64,000 nt of DNA from Nocardioides ginsengisegetis (GCF_014138045.1 NZ_JACGXA010000001.1:3643001-3707000); one strand, 5' to 3'. Counted from the first letter of the stretch, positions 28,908-37,691 are shown. Notes: a model not told the origin generated them from the sequence alone. A program made the numbers and translations.

Positions 28908-29282
28908 TCAGGCGAGCGTCATCTGGAGGCGTACGGCGACCACGGTCACCGCGAGTGCCGCGACCGTCACCACGCCGCTGGACCAGCGGCCGCGGTCGTC
29001 GGCGATCGACTGCATCGCGATGGGGAGGACGCACACCGAGGCCACGAGGTAGCCGATGTGGGCCGACATCTCGGCCGGCCGGTCGCCCTTGAGCATGGTG
29101 CCCAGGCCTGCGACGGCCCGCACGGCCATGAGCAGCTCGAGGACCCACACGGTCGAGTCGAGCAACGGCGGTCGCGGGATGCGGCGCAGGGTCACGACGA
29201 GCGCGGCGACGGTGACCACGGCGGCGTACGCGACGCACACCCAGGTGAGCTGGTCGAGCGCCGTGGTGGGCAGGTCAGGCAT
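28908..29282 (-). CDS. Small integral membrane protein
   Basis: The protein has 124 residues from MPDLPTTALDQL, with four hydrophobic helices (about 12-30, 42-60, 70-88 and 98-118). No known motif is visible. Its ATG shares the GCATGC hexamer with the possible ATG of the divergent methyltransferase gene, so one of the two starts may be further in. It is likely cotranscribed with the membrane protein 22 bp downstream. A longer frame upstream exists but is antisense to the methyltransferase and is not used. Confidence 0.7.
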   Translation of the reverse strand: MPDLPTTALDQLTWVCVAYAAVVTVAALVVTLRRIPRPPLLDSTVWVLELLMAVRAVAGLGTMLKGDRPAEMSAHIGYLVASVCVLPIAMQSIADDRGRWSSGVVTVAALAVTVVAVRLQMTLA

Positions 29283-30111
29283 GCGACCATCATCGTCCAG
29301 CGCCCCCACCCGCCTCGCACCGGAGCCGACCTTGACCCTGTCCCCGGCCGCCCTCGCCGCCCTCGTGGTGCGGCTGCGGACGGCCGGCTGCGTCTTCGCC
29401 GAGGACGAGGCCCGACTGCTGGTCGAGGCCGCCGCGGACGCCGCCGCCCTCGAGGGGATGGTGACGGCGCGCGTGGCCGGGACGCCGCTGGAGCTGGTCG
29501 TCGGGTTCGCGGAGTTCTGCGGGCTGCGGGTCGCGGTGGCACCGGGCGTCTTCGTGCCGCGGCAGCGCTCGGCCTTCCTCGTCGCCCGCGCCCGGGCGTT
29601 GCTGCCGCCCGGCGGCGTGGTGCTCGACCTGTGCTGCGGGACCGGCGCGCTGGGGGCGGCCCTGCTGGCCGGCGACCCCGCGGCGGAGGTGTGGGCGGCC
29701 GACGTCGACCCCGCTGCCGTCGCCTGCGCCCGGCGCAACCTGCCGCCCGAACGGGTCCTCGAGGGCGACCTGTACGACGCCCTCCCGGGCGGGCTGCGCG
29801 GCCGTGTCGACGTGCTGGTCGCGAACGCGCCGTACGTCCCGACCGGGGCGATCGCCCTGATGCCACCGGAGGCGCGCGACCACGAGCACCGGGTCGCGCT
29901 GGACGGCGGGCCCGACGGCACGGACCTGCAGGCACGGGTGGCCGCGGGAGCGACCGACTGGCTGCGGCCGGGCGGCGCGCTCCTGATCGAGACCAGCGAC
30001 CGTCAGGCGCCGGCGACCGCCGCGCTCGTGACCCGGGCCGGCCTGGTGGCCGAGGTCGCCGCCGACGACGAGGTCGGCGGGACCTGCGTCATCGGTCGAG
30101 CGCCCCGCTGA
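29281..30111 (+). CDS. PrmC/HemK-related N5-glutamine methyltransferase-like protein
   Basis: This class I methyltransferase has SAM motif LDLCCGTGALGAALL and NAPYVP, the NxPY signature of enzymes that methylate glutamine side chains (PrmC) or exocyclic amines. VPRQRSAFL before the SAM domain is also PrmC-like. It is shorter and more divergent than true PrmC, so it fits the PrmC-related subfamily of unknown target. Start is uncertain: ATG at 29281 gives 276 residues; TTG at 29332 or GTG at 29365 give lengths closer to relatives. It overlaps the convergent heme oxygenase gene by 23 bp. Confidence 0.8.
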   Translation: MRPSSSSAPTRLAPEPTLTLSPAALAALVVRLRTAGCVFAEDEARLLVEAAADAAALEGMVTARVAGTPLELVVGFAEFCGLRVAVAPGVFVPRQRSAFLVARARALLPPGGVVLDLCCGTGALGAALLAGDPAAEVWAADVDPAAVACARRNLPPERVLEGDLYDALPGGLRGRVDVLVANAPYVPTGAIALMPPEARDHEHRVALDGGPDGTDLQARVAAGATDWLRPGGALLIETSDRQAPATAALVTRAGLVAEVAADDEVGGTCVIGRAPR

Positions 30112-30778
30112 GCGCTGGATCAGTCTCGGCGTCGACGTGCGGGTCGGCCACCTCGGCGAACAGGTCGCGGTTGAGCCGGAAGGCCTGCCGGACCTCCTCG
30201 ACGACCTCGGCCCGGTCGGCGTCCGACAGGGGCAGGGCGTCGAGCCGGTCGCGGTAGTCGCGCTTGTAGGGCACCGGCTTGGGGATCTCCGGGAAGTCGT
30301 AGAACGCCAGGCCGGCGGACTCCAGCCCCTGGTCGGCGTACTCGCGACGGAGGGCCTGGGCCAGCACCCGGCCGCCGGACAGGTCGCCGAGGTAGCGGGT
30401 GTAGTGGTGGGCCACGAGCAGGTGCGGGCGCAGGCGGGCCGCCTCGATCCGGGCGCAGTAGGCCTCGGCCGCCGGCGACGCGACGGCCGGCTCCCGGCCG
30501 GGCGCCCAGTGCGCCAGGTCGGCCTCGAGCGCGTCGCTGCGCGTCAGCGCGTCGTCGTGGACCCCGGCGACGGCGGGGTGCTCGCGGCGGTCCCGGACGG
30601 CGTCCTCGAGGGCGGCGTAGACGACGCGCAGCCGGCGCAGGTAGGCGGCGTACTGCGCGGGCCGGGCCCGGCCGCCGACGAGGTCGGAGACGAACGGGCT
30701 GGCCTCGGCCTCCTCGTGCTCGAGTCGGGAACCCTCGCGCATCGCGTCGGAGAGCGCGGGCTGGGGCTGGTGGTCCAC
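30089..30778 (-). CDS. Biliverdin-producing heme oxygenase
   Basis: This 229-residue all-helical enzyme oxidises heme to biliverdin, CO and iron. SRLEHEEAEASPFV carries the proximal His ligand. HHYTRYLGDLSGGRVLAQAL is the distal helix with the flexible Gly pair, the family signature. GTG at 30778 follows TAGCGT by 7 nt, suggesting a leaderless mRNA; a frame to an ATG at 30799 is the alternative. It is divergent from the STAS gene, and a bacteriophytochrome that needs biliverdin lies 1.3 kb away, so chromophore supply is its probable main role. Confidence 0.92.
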   Translation of the reverse strand: MDHQPQPALSDAMREGSRLEHEEAEASPFVSDLVGGRARPAQYAAYLRRLRVVYAALEDAVRDRREHPAVAGVHDDALTRSDALEADLAHWAPGREPAVASPAAEAYCARIEAARLRPHLLVAHHYTRYLGDLSGGRVLAQALRREYADQGLESAGLAFYDFPEIPKPVPYKRDYRDRLDALPLSDADRAEVVEEVRQAFRLNRDLFAEVADPHVDAETDPALSGALDR

Positions 30779-30790
30779 GCTCCGAACGCT

Positions 30791-30808
30791 ACCCGGCATC
30801 GGCCGGGT
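30791..30808. promoter_or_regulatory. Inverted repeat between heme oxygenase and STAS genes
   Basis: ACCCGGC (30791-30797) and GCCGGGT (30802-30808) are perfect arms around 4 nt. The left arm touches the heme oxygenase -10 (TAGCGT, minus strand, 30786-30791), and the right arm lies about 22 nt upstream of the STAS -10 (TATTCT, 30831-30836). The position suits an operator controlling both genes; the regulator is unknown. Confidence 0.45.
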
Positions 30809-30842
30809 GTCGGTCGGGGCGGCGGGCGACTATTCTCGGGCC

Positions 30843-31151
30843 GTGGACGAACAGGCGTACTCCAGCGGCTTCGACGAGACCTCCTCGGTCCTGACCGTCC
30901 GGGGCGAGATCGACGAGGTCGCGGGCGTGGCGCTCCGCGAGGACATCGCCAAGTACACCCGCGAGTTCAGCCGCCCGATCCGGATCGACCTCGGCGGGGT
31001 CGACTACTTCCCGAGCCTGGCCGTCGGCGTGGTGGCCGCGGCCCAGCGCAAGGCCGCCGCGGCAGGCATCGACATCGGGCTCGTCGCCGCGGAGGGCTCC
31101 GTCGCCCAGCGGGTGCTGACGATCTGCGGTCTCCCGCACGAGATGTCCTGA
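30843..31151 (+). CDS. STAS-domain anti-sigma-factor antagonist-like protein
   Basis: The protein has 102 residues. The STAS fold is indicated by VLTVRGEIDEVAGVALREDI, IRIDLGGVDYFPSLAVGVVAAAQRKA and GLVAAEGSVAQRVL. The residue that partner kinases phosphorylate is normally a Ser or Thr at the start of the central helix, here in DYFPSLAVG. The GTG follows TATTCT by 6 nt with no ribosome site, suggesting a leaderless transcript. A HATPase gene starts 12 bp after it, the usual antagonist/anti-sigma pairing, and a second, similar STAS gene follows. Confidence 0.85.
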   Translation: MDEQAYSSGFDETSSVLTVRGEIDEVAGVALREDIAKYTREFSRPIRIDLGGVDYFPSLAVGVVAAAQRKAAAAGIDIGLVAAEGSVAQRVLTICGLPHEMS

Positions 31152-31162
31152 GCGGCCCGGCC

Positions 31163-31588
31163 GTGAACGACGCGCCCGCGGGCGAGGGCACCCAGCAGGA
31201 GACCCGCTTCGAGGTGCACGAGCTGCCGTTCGAGATGGGCAGCAACCGTGCGGCGCGGGTGCTGCTCGCAGGGTTCCTGCGCCACAAGCACCTCGACGCC
31301 CAGGTGGTCCAGGACGCCGCGATCGTGCTGGGCGAGCTGGTCGCCAACGGGCTCGACCACGGCCGTCCCGACCGTCACGACGGGCTCGAGGTCTCCTGGG
31401 CGCTCCAGGACGAGGCGCTGGAGGTCAGCGTGCTCGACGGCGGCGGGGAGACCGAGCCGCACGTCATGCCCCCCGACGTCCTGGCCGCGCGCGGCCGCGG
31501 GCTCGCGATGGTCGAGGCCCTCACCTCCCGGTGGTGGGTCGACCACACGGCCGGCACGCGAGTGACCGCAGTGCTGCCGCTCGCCTGA
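31163..31588 (+). CDS. HATPase-domain anti-sigma/serine kinase-like protein (RsbW type)
   Basis: This is a 141-residue GHKL ATPase. N-box IVLGELVANGLDHGRP, G1-box-like VLDGGGETEP and G2 GRGLAMVEAL match the RsbW/SpoIIAB class that binds sigma factors and phosphorylates STAS antagonists. No sigma factor is adjacent. GTG at 31163 is chosen because it clears the STAS stop by 11 bp. It lies between two STAS genes and upstream of a phytochrome-PP2C protein, so the three activities of a partner-switching module (kinase, antagonist, phosphatase) are clustered. Confidence 0.88.
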   Translation: MNDAPAGEGTQQETRFEVHELPFEMGSNRAARVLLAGFLRHKHLDAQVVQDAAIVLGELVANGLDHGRPDRHDGLEVSWALQDEALEVSVLDGGGETEPHVMPPDVLAARGRGLAMVEALTSRWWVDHTAGTRVTAVLPLA

Positions 31589-31594
31589 GAGCCG

Positions 31595-31954
31595 TCAGGC
31601 AGGTACGTCGGCGTCCGGCGGGGTGTCGTCGCGGTCGCCGAGGCGGTAGGGCAGCGCGCAGACCATCAGGACCCGCTGGGCCACGGAGCCCTGAGCGGCC
31701 ACGAGCGACAGGTCGGCGCCGGTCCGGTCCGCCGAGGCCAGCGCCCGGGTCAGCACCCCGACCGCGACGCTGGGCAGGTAGTCGACCCCGCTGAGGTCCA
31801 CCACCAGCCGGCTGCCCGGCGCAGTGCCGTGCTCGGCGAGCAGGTTGCGCAGCGCGATGATGCCGTAGTCGTCGACCTCGCCGCGCACACGCAGCGTCCG
31901 GTCGAGCAGGTCTGCCTCAAAGGTCCGTTCCAACACGGCGCCCACCCTAGACAT
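31595..31954 (-). CDS. Second STAS-domain antagonist-like protein
   Basis: The protein has 119 residues. It is clearly similar to the STAS protein at 30843: LRVRGEVDDYGIIALRNLL, VVDLSGVDYLPSVAVGVLTRAL and LVAAQGSVAQRVLMVCALP align along their length, with Ser in DYLPSVAVG as the likely phosphorylation site. ATG at 31954 has GGGGGAAG upstream; GTG at 31936 with TAGGGT 7 nt before it would be a leaderless start. It is convergent with the HATPase gene (6-bp gap) and divergent from the phytochrome gene. Confidence 0.85.
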   Translation of the reverse strand: MSRVGAVLERTFEADLLDRTLRVRGEVDDYGIIALRNLLAEHGTAPGSRLVVDLSGVDYLPSVAVGVLTRALASADRTGADLSLVAAQGSVAQRVLMVCALPYRLGDRDDTPPDADVPA

Positions 31955-31984
31955 CCATCGCGCTTCCCCCATCACCCCCACGGG

Positions 31985-32010
31985 TGTGCTCACCCTCAGG
32001 GGTGGGCACA
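31985..32010. promoter_or_regulatory. Imperfect inverted repeat between STAS and phytochrome genes
   Basis: TGTGCTCACCC (31985-31995) and GGGTGGGCACA (32000-32010) pair at 10 of 11 positions around a 4-nt spacer. It lies in the only intergenic region shared by the divergent STAS and bacteriophytochrome genes, so it could be a common operator. It does not resemble the repeat at 30791-30808. Confidence 0.4.
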
Positions 32011-32092
32011 TCCGTCGTGCCCGGGGGCTCGCTACGGGATACGGTGGCCCGATCCGGCCACGGTGGCCGTGGACCGGTTCGGGAAGGGACAC

Positions 32093-34348
32093 ATGAGCGC
32101 GACCCCGGACGGCCGGCACACGCCGGCCTACGCCCCCGCAGACCTCACCAACTGCGAGGACGAGCCGATCCACATCCCGGGGGCGATCCAGCCCCACGGG
32201 ATGCTCCTCGCTGTCGACCCGCCGACCATGCTGGTCGCGGTCGCCTCGGCCAACTGCGAGGAGCTCGTGGGAGTCGCCGCGGAGGAGGCCGTCGGCGGGA
32301 CGCTCGCGTCCCTCGTCGGCGAGGCCGTCGAGGACGCCGTACGCCGCCGGCTCGACGAGGCGACCTTCCGCGAGCCGCTGATCATCAGCCTGCCCGAGAC
32401 GCTGCCCGGATCGCTGGCCGGCCGCGAGGTCGACGTCACGCTGCACCGCTCGGCCACCCGGCTCGTGATCGAGATCGAGACCGTCGGTCGCCCGCGGTCG
32501 GTGCTCCTGACCTACCAGTCCGCCCGCAGCGCCATGGCCCGGCTGTCCGCCGAGAAGAGCACCGTCGGCCTGGCCGCCCAGCTGGCCCGCGAGGTCGCGG
32601 CGCTGACCGACTTCGACCGTGTCATGGTCTATCGCTTCGACCGCCAGTGGAACGGCGAGGTGATCGCCGAGGAGCGGCGCGCGGACCTCAACCCGTTCCT
32701 CGGCCTGCACTACCCCGCCACCGACATCCCGGCCCAGGCGCGGCGGCTCTACACCGTCAACTGGACGCGGCTGATCGCCGACGTCCACTACACGCCGGTG
32801 CCGCTGCACCCGATCCTCGACCCGGTCCCCCAGGCACCGCTGGACCTGTCCCACTCGACGCTGCGCAGCGTCTCGCCCATCCACCTGGAGTACCTCCAGA
32901 ACATGGGCGTCACCTCCTCGATGTCGCTCTCGCTCGTGCAGGACGGCGAGCTGTGGGGCCTGGTCGCCTGCCACCACTACTCCGGCCCGCACCGTCCCAG
33001 CCAGGACGCCCGCGCCGCCGCCGAGTTCCTCAGCCAGGTCGCCTCGCAGCAGATCGCGGAGCGGGAGCGCGCCGACGCCAGCCGCCGCGCGCTCGAGACC
33101 AGCGAGCTGCTCGCCCGCATGCTCGGCCGGCTGGCCGGCACCAGCGAGCCGGTCCTCGACGCCCTCCTCGACGACCCGGAGGTGGCCGACCTGATGCAGG
33201 CCAACGGCATGGCGCTGTGGGCCGACGGCCGGCTGCAGACCCGCGGCGTCGTCCCGTCGAACGCCGCGCTGCCGCTCATCGCCGGCGCCCTGCTCGGCCC
33301 GGAGGACAGCTCGATCGGGAGCACCGAGCACGTCGCGGGACTGGACCCGCGCCTCCAGCAGTACGCCGACCTCCCGGCCGGGGCGCTCGCCATCGGCACC
33401 CTTCCCGACCGCTGGCTGGTCTGGCTGCGACCGGAGTTCGAGCAGACCGTCGACTGGGGCGGCGACCCCCGCAACAAGGAGCTCGCCTCGAGCGAGGGCG
33501 CCGCGGTGCGGCTCTCGCCGCGCAAGTCCTTCGACAAGTGGCGGGAGGTGGTCCGCGGCCACAGCCGGCCGTGGTCCGACGAGGACAACCAGGCGGCCGA
33601 CCACCTGCGGGCCCAGCTCAACGGCCTGCTGCTCAAGCGGTCGCGCGAGCAGATCCAGGTGGCCGAGTCGCTCCAGCGCAGCGTGCTCGCCGAGCGGGCC
33701 CCTCGCCTCGAGGGCCTCGACGTCGCCGTCCGCTACACCTCGGCCGCGTCCTACCAGCTCGGCGGCGACTGGTGGGACTGCGTGCGCATCGACGACCGCC
33801 GCACGGCCTTCGTGATCGGCGACGTGGCCGGCCACGGGGTCGAGGCCGTGGCGGCGATGATGCAGGTCCGGGCGGCGCTGCGCGCCTACCTGCTCACCGG
33901 CGACGCGATCGGCTCCAGCCTCGACAAGCTCGACCGCTTCGTGGCCGACCTCGTCGACGACCAGATCGCCTCGGCCCTGGTGGTCGTGGTGGACCGGGAG
34001 GCCCGTCGGCTCGAGGCCGCCAGCGCGGGGCACCCGGCGCCGCTGCTGCTCTCCACCGACCCGACGCTCACACTGCGCCCGACCGCGCGGCCGGTGCTCG
34101 GGCTGGGCTCCGGGCTGGCCACCGCACTGGCGATCGACGTACCTCCCGGGGCGACGCTGCTGATGTTCACCGACGGCCTGGTCGAGCGGCGCGGCAGCGA
34201 CCTGTTCGACAACCTGCGCCTGCTCGAGCAGTCGGCCGGGACCGGCCCGGACGAGGACGGGCTCGAGGCCTGGGTGGACCGGGTGCTCGCGGCCGTGCCC
34301 GGCAGCGGGGGCGACGACACGACCGTGCTCGCCGTCACCGTGCGCTGA
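32093..34348 (+). CDS. Bacteriophytochrome with PP2C (SpoIIE-type) phosphatase output
   Basis: The protein has 751 residues: PAS (about 15-125), GAF (about 155-320), PHY (about 330-510) and a PP2C/SpoIIE phosphatase (about 545-750). Cys21 in NCEDEPIHIPGAIQPHG is the expected biliverdin attachment site. PATDIP (208-213) has the conserved Asp, SPIHLEYL and CHHYSG hold the chromophore histidines, and PRKSF (476-480) is the PHY tongue motif. The phosphatase keeps metal Asp in GGDWWD, GDVAGHG, FTDG and GDD. A red/far-red sensor that dephosphorylates STAS partners is the natural reading. ATG follows GGGAAGGGA. Confidence 0.93.
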   Translation: MSATPDGRHTPAYAPADLTNCEDEPIHIPGAIQPHGMLLAVDPPTMLVAVASANCEELVGVAAEEAVGGTLASLVGEAVEDAVRRRLDEATFREPLIISLPETLPGSLAGREVDVTLHRSATRLVIEIETVGRPRSVLLTYQSARSAMARLSAEKSTVGLAAQLAREVAALTDFDRVMVYRFDRQWNGEVIAEERRADLNPFLGLHYPATDIPAQARRLYTVNWTRLIADVHYTPVPLHPILDPVPQAPLDLSHSTLRSVSPIHLEYLQNMGVTSSMSLSLVQDGELWGLVACHHYSGPHRPSQDARAAAEFLSQVASQQIAERERADASRRALETSELLARMLGRLAGTSEPVLDALLDDPEVADLMQANGMALWADGRLQTRGVVPSNAALPLIAGALLGPEDSSIGSTEHVAGLDPRLQQYADLPAGALAIGTLPDRWLVWLRPEFEQTVDWGGDPRNKELASSEGAAVRLSPRKSFDKWREVVRGHSRPWSDEDNQAADHLRAQLNGLLLKRSREQIQVAESLQRSVLAERAPRLEGLDVAVRYTSAASYQLGGDWWDCVRIDDRRTAFVIGDVAGHGVEAVAAMMQVRAALRAYLLTGDAIGSSLDKLDRFVADLVDDQIASALVVVVDREARRLEAASAGHPAPLLLSTDPTLTLRPTARPVLGLGSGLATALAIDVPPGATLLMFTDGLVERRGSDLFDNLRLLEQSAGTGPDEDGLEAWVDRVLAAVPGSGGDDTTVLAVTVR

Positions 34349-34394
34349 GCCCGCTCCCGCCACGGGAGGCGGCGCGCCCTCGACTGGCCCCATT

Positions 34395-34412
34395 TAGTAG
34401 GACGTCCTACTA
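34395..34412. promoter_or_regulatory. 18-bp perfect palindrome upstream of icmF
   Basis: TAGTAGGACGTCCTACTA is a perfect palindrome, 33 nt before the icmF GTG. Its right end forms TACTAT, a plausible -10, so a bound dimeric (for example TetR-type) regulator would block transcription. The cognate regulator is not identifiable in the window. Confidence 0.6.
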
Positions 34413-34445
34413 TTTGGGTGAACTCCTACCCGTGAGGTGACACCC

Positions 34446-37400
34446 GTGGCAAAGCCCGAGCTCCACACCCCCACCCACCCCGTGCGCCTGGTGACGGCGT
34501 CGAGCCTCTTCGACGGTCACGACGCCTCCATCAACATCATGCGGCGGATCTTCCAGAGCCAGGGCGCCGAGGTCATCCACCTCGGCCACAACCGCTCGGT
34601 GCAGGAGGTCGTGGACGCGGCGCTGGAGGAGGACGCCCAGGGCGTGGCGGTCTCGTCCTACCAGGGCGGCCACATCGAGTACTTCGAGTACCTCGTCGAG
34701 TCGCTGCGCGCCCAGGGCGCCGACCACATCAAGGTCGTCGGCGGCGGTGGCGGCGTGATCGTGCACGACGAGATCGAGCGGCTGCGCGCCTCCGGCGTCA
34801 CGATCTTCTCCCCCGAGGACGGCCAGCGGATGGGCCTCGTCGGGATGATCAACTCGGTCGTCAAGGACTGCGACTTCGACCTCTGGGCGGGCAAGCAGGT
34901 CGGAGCCGAGCAGGTGCTCAGCGGCGACCGGTTCGCCATCGCGCGCGCCATCACCGGCGCCGAGGGCGGCAACCTGCCGGCCGCGATGTTCGAGCAGCTC
35001 CGCGCGGCCGGCGCCTCCCACACGGTCCCGGTCCTCGGCATCACCGGCACGGGCGGCTCGGGCAAGTCGTCCCTCACCGACGAGCTCGTACGACGCTTCC
35101 GCGTGGACCAGCAGGACAAGCTGCGGGTCGCCGTCATCGCGGTCGACCCCACCCGCCGCAAGGGCGGCGGCGCCCTGCTCGGCGACCGGATCCGGATGAA
35201 CTCCCTCGACGGCGACCGGGTCTTCTTCCGCTCGCTGGCCACCCGCGGCGCCCACGAGCTGCCCGCCCACCTCGGCGACGTCATCGACGTCGTGAAGGCC
35301 GCGGGCTTCGACCTCGTCATCGTGGAGACCCCCGGCATCGGCCAGGGCGACGCCGCGATCGTCCCGTTCGTGGACACCTCGATGTACGTCATGACGCCGG
35401 AGTTCGGCGCCGCCTCGCAGCTGGAGAAGATCGACATGCTCGACTTCGCCGACGTCGTGGCGATCAACAAGTTCGAGCGCCGCGGCGCCAAGGACGCGCT
35501 CCGCGACGTCGGTCGCCAGCTGGTCCGCAACCGCGAGGCGTTCGGCAAGCAGCCCTCCGACATGCCCGTCTTCGGCACCTCGGCGGCCACCTTCAACGAC
35601 GACGGCGTCACCGCGCTCTACCAGCACCTGCGCGGCCTGCTCGCCGACCGCGGGCTGCCCGTCGACGAGGGCACGCTGCCGGCGGTCGACGTACGCCACT
35701 CGTCGGGGATCCGCCAGGTCGTCCCGAGCGACCGGGTGCGCTACCTCGCCGAGATCACCGAGACCGTGCGGAAGTACCACGCCCGGACCGAGACGCTGGC
35801 CGAGGCCGCGCGGCGCGTGCAGCGCCTCGACCTCGTTGCCGGCGAGCTGGTCTCGACGGGCTCGACCACCGAGGGGCTCGGCGACGTCCCGGCCCTGCTG
35901 GAGAAGGCCCGCGAGGACCTGCCGACCGAGGTCGCGCAGCAGATCGAGGGCTGGCCGGCCGTCGTGGAGTCCTACTCGGGAGACGAGATGGTCACCAAGG
36001 TCCGCGACAAGGAGATCCACACGCGGCTGACGCGGGAGTCCCTGTCGGGCAACAAGATCCCGCGCGTCGCACTGCCGTCGTACGCCGACCACGGCGAGCT
36101 CGTCCGCTTCTGGCGCCGTGAGAACCTCCCCGGCCACTTCCCCTTCACCGCGGGCGTCTTCCCGTTCAAGCGCGACGGCGAGGACCCGGCCCGGATGTTC
36201 GCCGGCGAGGGCGACCCGGCCCGCACCAACCGCCGCTTCAAGATCCTCTCGGCCGACGGCGACGCCAAGCGCCTCTCGACCGCCTTCGACTCGGTGACCC
36301 TCTACGGCCGTGACCCCGACGAGCGCCCCGACATCTACGGCAAGGTCGGCACGTCCGGCGTCTCCGTCGCGACGCTCGACGACATGAAGGTGCTCTACGA
36401 CGGCTTCGACCTGGTCTCGCCGTCGACGTCGGTGTCGATGACGATCAACGGCCCGGCCCCGACCGTGCTGGCGTTCTTCCTCAACACCGTGATCGACCAG
36501 CAGGTCGACGCGTTCCGCGAGAAGGAGGGCCGCGAGCCGTCGGAGGAGGAGCGCGCGATGCTCGCCGCGCACGCCGTCGCCAACGTCCGCGGCACCGTCC
36601 AGGCCGACATCCTCAAGGAGGACCAGGGCCAGAACACCTGCCTGTTCTCCACGGAGTTCAGCCTGCGGATGATGGCCGACATCCAGGAGTGGTTCATCCA
36701 GCACCAGGTGCGGAACTTCTACTCCGTCTCGATCTCCGGCTACCACATCGCCGAGGCCGGGGCGAACCCCATCAGCCAGCTCGCGTTCACCCTCGCCAAC
36801 GGCTTCACCTACGTCGAGGCCTACCTCGCGCGCGGCATGGACATCGACGACTTCGCGCCCAACCTGTCGTTCTTCTTCTCCAACGGCATGGACCCGGAGT
36901 ACTCCGTCATCGGTCGCGTCGCCCGCCGCATCTGGGCGGTCGCCATGAAGGAGAAGTACGGCGCCAACGACCGCTCGCAGAAGCTGAAGTACCACGTGCA
37001 GACGTCCGGTCGCTCCCTGCACGCGCAGGAGATGGACTTCAACGACATCCGCACCACCCTGCAGGCGCTCATCGCGATCTACGACAACGCCAACTCGCTG
37101 CACACCAACGCCTACGACGAGGCCGTGACGACCCCGACCGAGGAGTCGGTGCGCCGGGCGCTCGCGATCCAGATGATCATCAACCGCGAGTGGGGCCTCG
37201 CGATGAACGAGAACCCGCTCCAGGGCTCGTTCGTCATCGACGAGCTCACCGACCTGGTCGAGGCCGCCGTGCTGGCGGAGTTCGACCGGATCAACGAGCG
37301 CGGCGGCGTGCTGGGCGCGATGGAGACCGGCTACCAGCGTGGCCGGATCCAGGACGAGTCGATGCTCTACGAGCACCGCAAGCACGACGGCTCGCTGCCG

Positions 37401-37691
37401 ATCATCGGCGTCAACACGTTCCGCAACCCCAAGGCCGACGACGGCACCCCCGTCCACGTCGAGCTGGCGCGCGCGACGGACGCCGAGAAGGAGGGCCAGC
37501 TCGCGCGGGTCCGCGCCTTCCAGGCCGAGCACGCCACCGAGGCCGAGGCGGCGATCGCCCGGCTCAAGGAGGCCGCGATCACCGGCGAGAACGTCTTCGC
37601 GGTGCTCGTCGACGCGGCGCGGGTCTGCTCGCTGGGCCAGGTCACCGAGGCGTTCTTCGAGGTGGGCGGACAGTACCGCCGCAACGTCTGA
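34446..37691 (+). CDS. icmF: Fused isobutyryl-CoA mutase IcmF
   Basis: This is a 1081-residue B12-dependent mutase that interconverts isobutyryl-CoA and n-butyryl-CoA. It has an N-terminal cobalamin-binding domain (about 8-140, SLFDGHDAS), a MeaB-like G-protein chaperone (about 195-420) and a C-terminal mutase barrel (about 500-1081). The G domain has GTGGSGKSS, VETPGIGQGD and NKFE. The mutase has TLYGRDPDERPDIYGKVGTSG and SISGYHIAEAGANP. The three-part order is unique to IcmF and excludes ordinary methylmalonyl-CoA mutase. GTG at 34446 follows GAGGTGA. It probably serves valine or branched fatty-acid metabolism; an 18-bp palindrome overlaps its promoter. Confidence 0.95.
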   Translation: MAKPELHTPTHPVRLVTASSLFDGHDASINIMRRIFQSQGAEVIHLGHNRSVQEVVDAALEEDAQGVAVSSYQGGHIEYFEYLVESLRAQGADHIKVVGGGGGVIVHDEIERLRASGVTIFSPEDGQRMGLVGMINSVVKDCDFDLWAGKQVGAEQVLSGDRFAIARAITGAEGGNLPAAMFEQLRAAGASHTVPVLGITGTGGSGKSSLTDELVRRFRVDQQDKLRVAVIAVDPTRRKGGGALLGDRIRMNSLDGDRVFFRSLATRGAHELPAHLGDVIDVVKAAGFDLVIVETPGIGQGDAAIVPFVDTSMYVMTPEFGAASQLEKIDMLDFADVVAINKFERRGAKDALRDVGRQLVRNREAFGKQPSDMPVFGTSAATFNDDGVTALYQHLRGLLADRGLPVDEGTLPAVDVRHSSGIRQVVPSDRVRYLAEITETVRKYHARTETLAEAARRVQRLDLVAGELVSTGSTTEGLGDVPALLEKAREDLPTEVAQQIEGWPAVVESYSGDEMVTKVRDKEIHTRLTRESLSGNKIPRVALPSYADHGELVRFWRRENLPGHFPFTAGVFPFKRDGEDPARMFAGEGDPARTNRRFKILSADGDAKRLSTAFDSVTLYGRDPDERPDIYGKVGTSGVSVATLDDMKVLYDGFDLVSPSTSVSMTINGPAPTVLAFFLNTVIDQQVDAFREKEGREPSEEERAMLAAHAVANVRGTVQADILKEDQGQNTCLFSTEFSLRMMADIQEWFIQHQVRNFYSVSISGYHIAEAGANPISQLAFTLANGFTYVEAYLARGMDIDDFAPNLSFFFSNGMDPEYSVIGRVARRIWAVAMKEKYGANDRSQKLKYHVQTSGRSLHAQEMDFNDIRTTLQALIAIYDNANSLHTNAYDEAVTTPTEESVRRALAIQMIINREWGLAMNENPLQGSFVIDELTDLVEAAVLAEFDRINERGGVLGAMETGYQRGRIQDESMLYEHRKHDGSLPIIGVNTFRNPKADDGTPVHVELARATDAEKEGQLARVRAFQAEHATEAEAAIARLKEAAITGENVFAVLVDAARVCSLGQVTEAFFEVGGQYRRNV

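Noticed and set aside
31595..34393. 932-codon minus-strand open frame
   Set aside because: Only its last 119 codons (the STAS gene) are real; the rest is antisense to the bacteriophytochrome.
34410..37532. 1040-codon minus-strand open frame
   Set aside because: Antisense to icmF, whose domains are complete on the plus strand.
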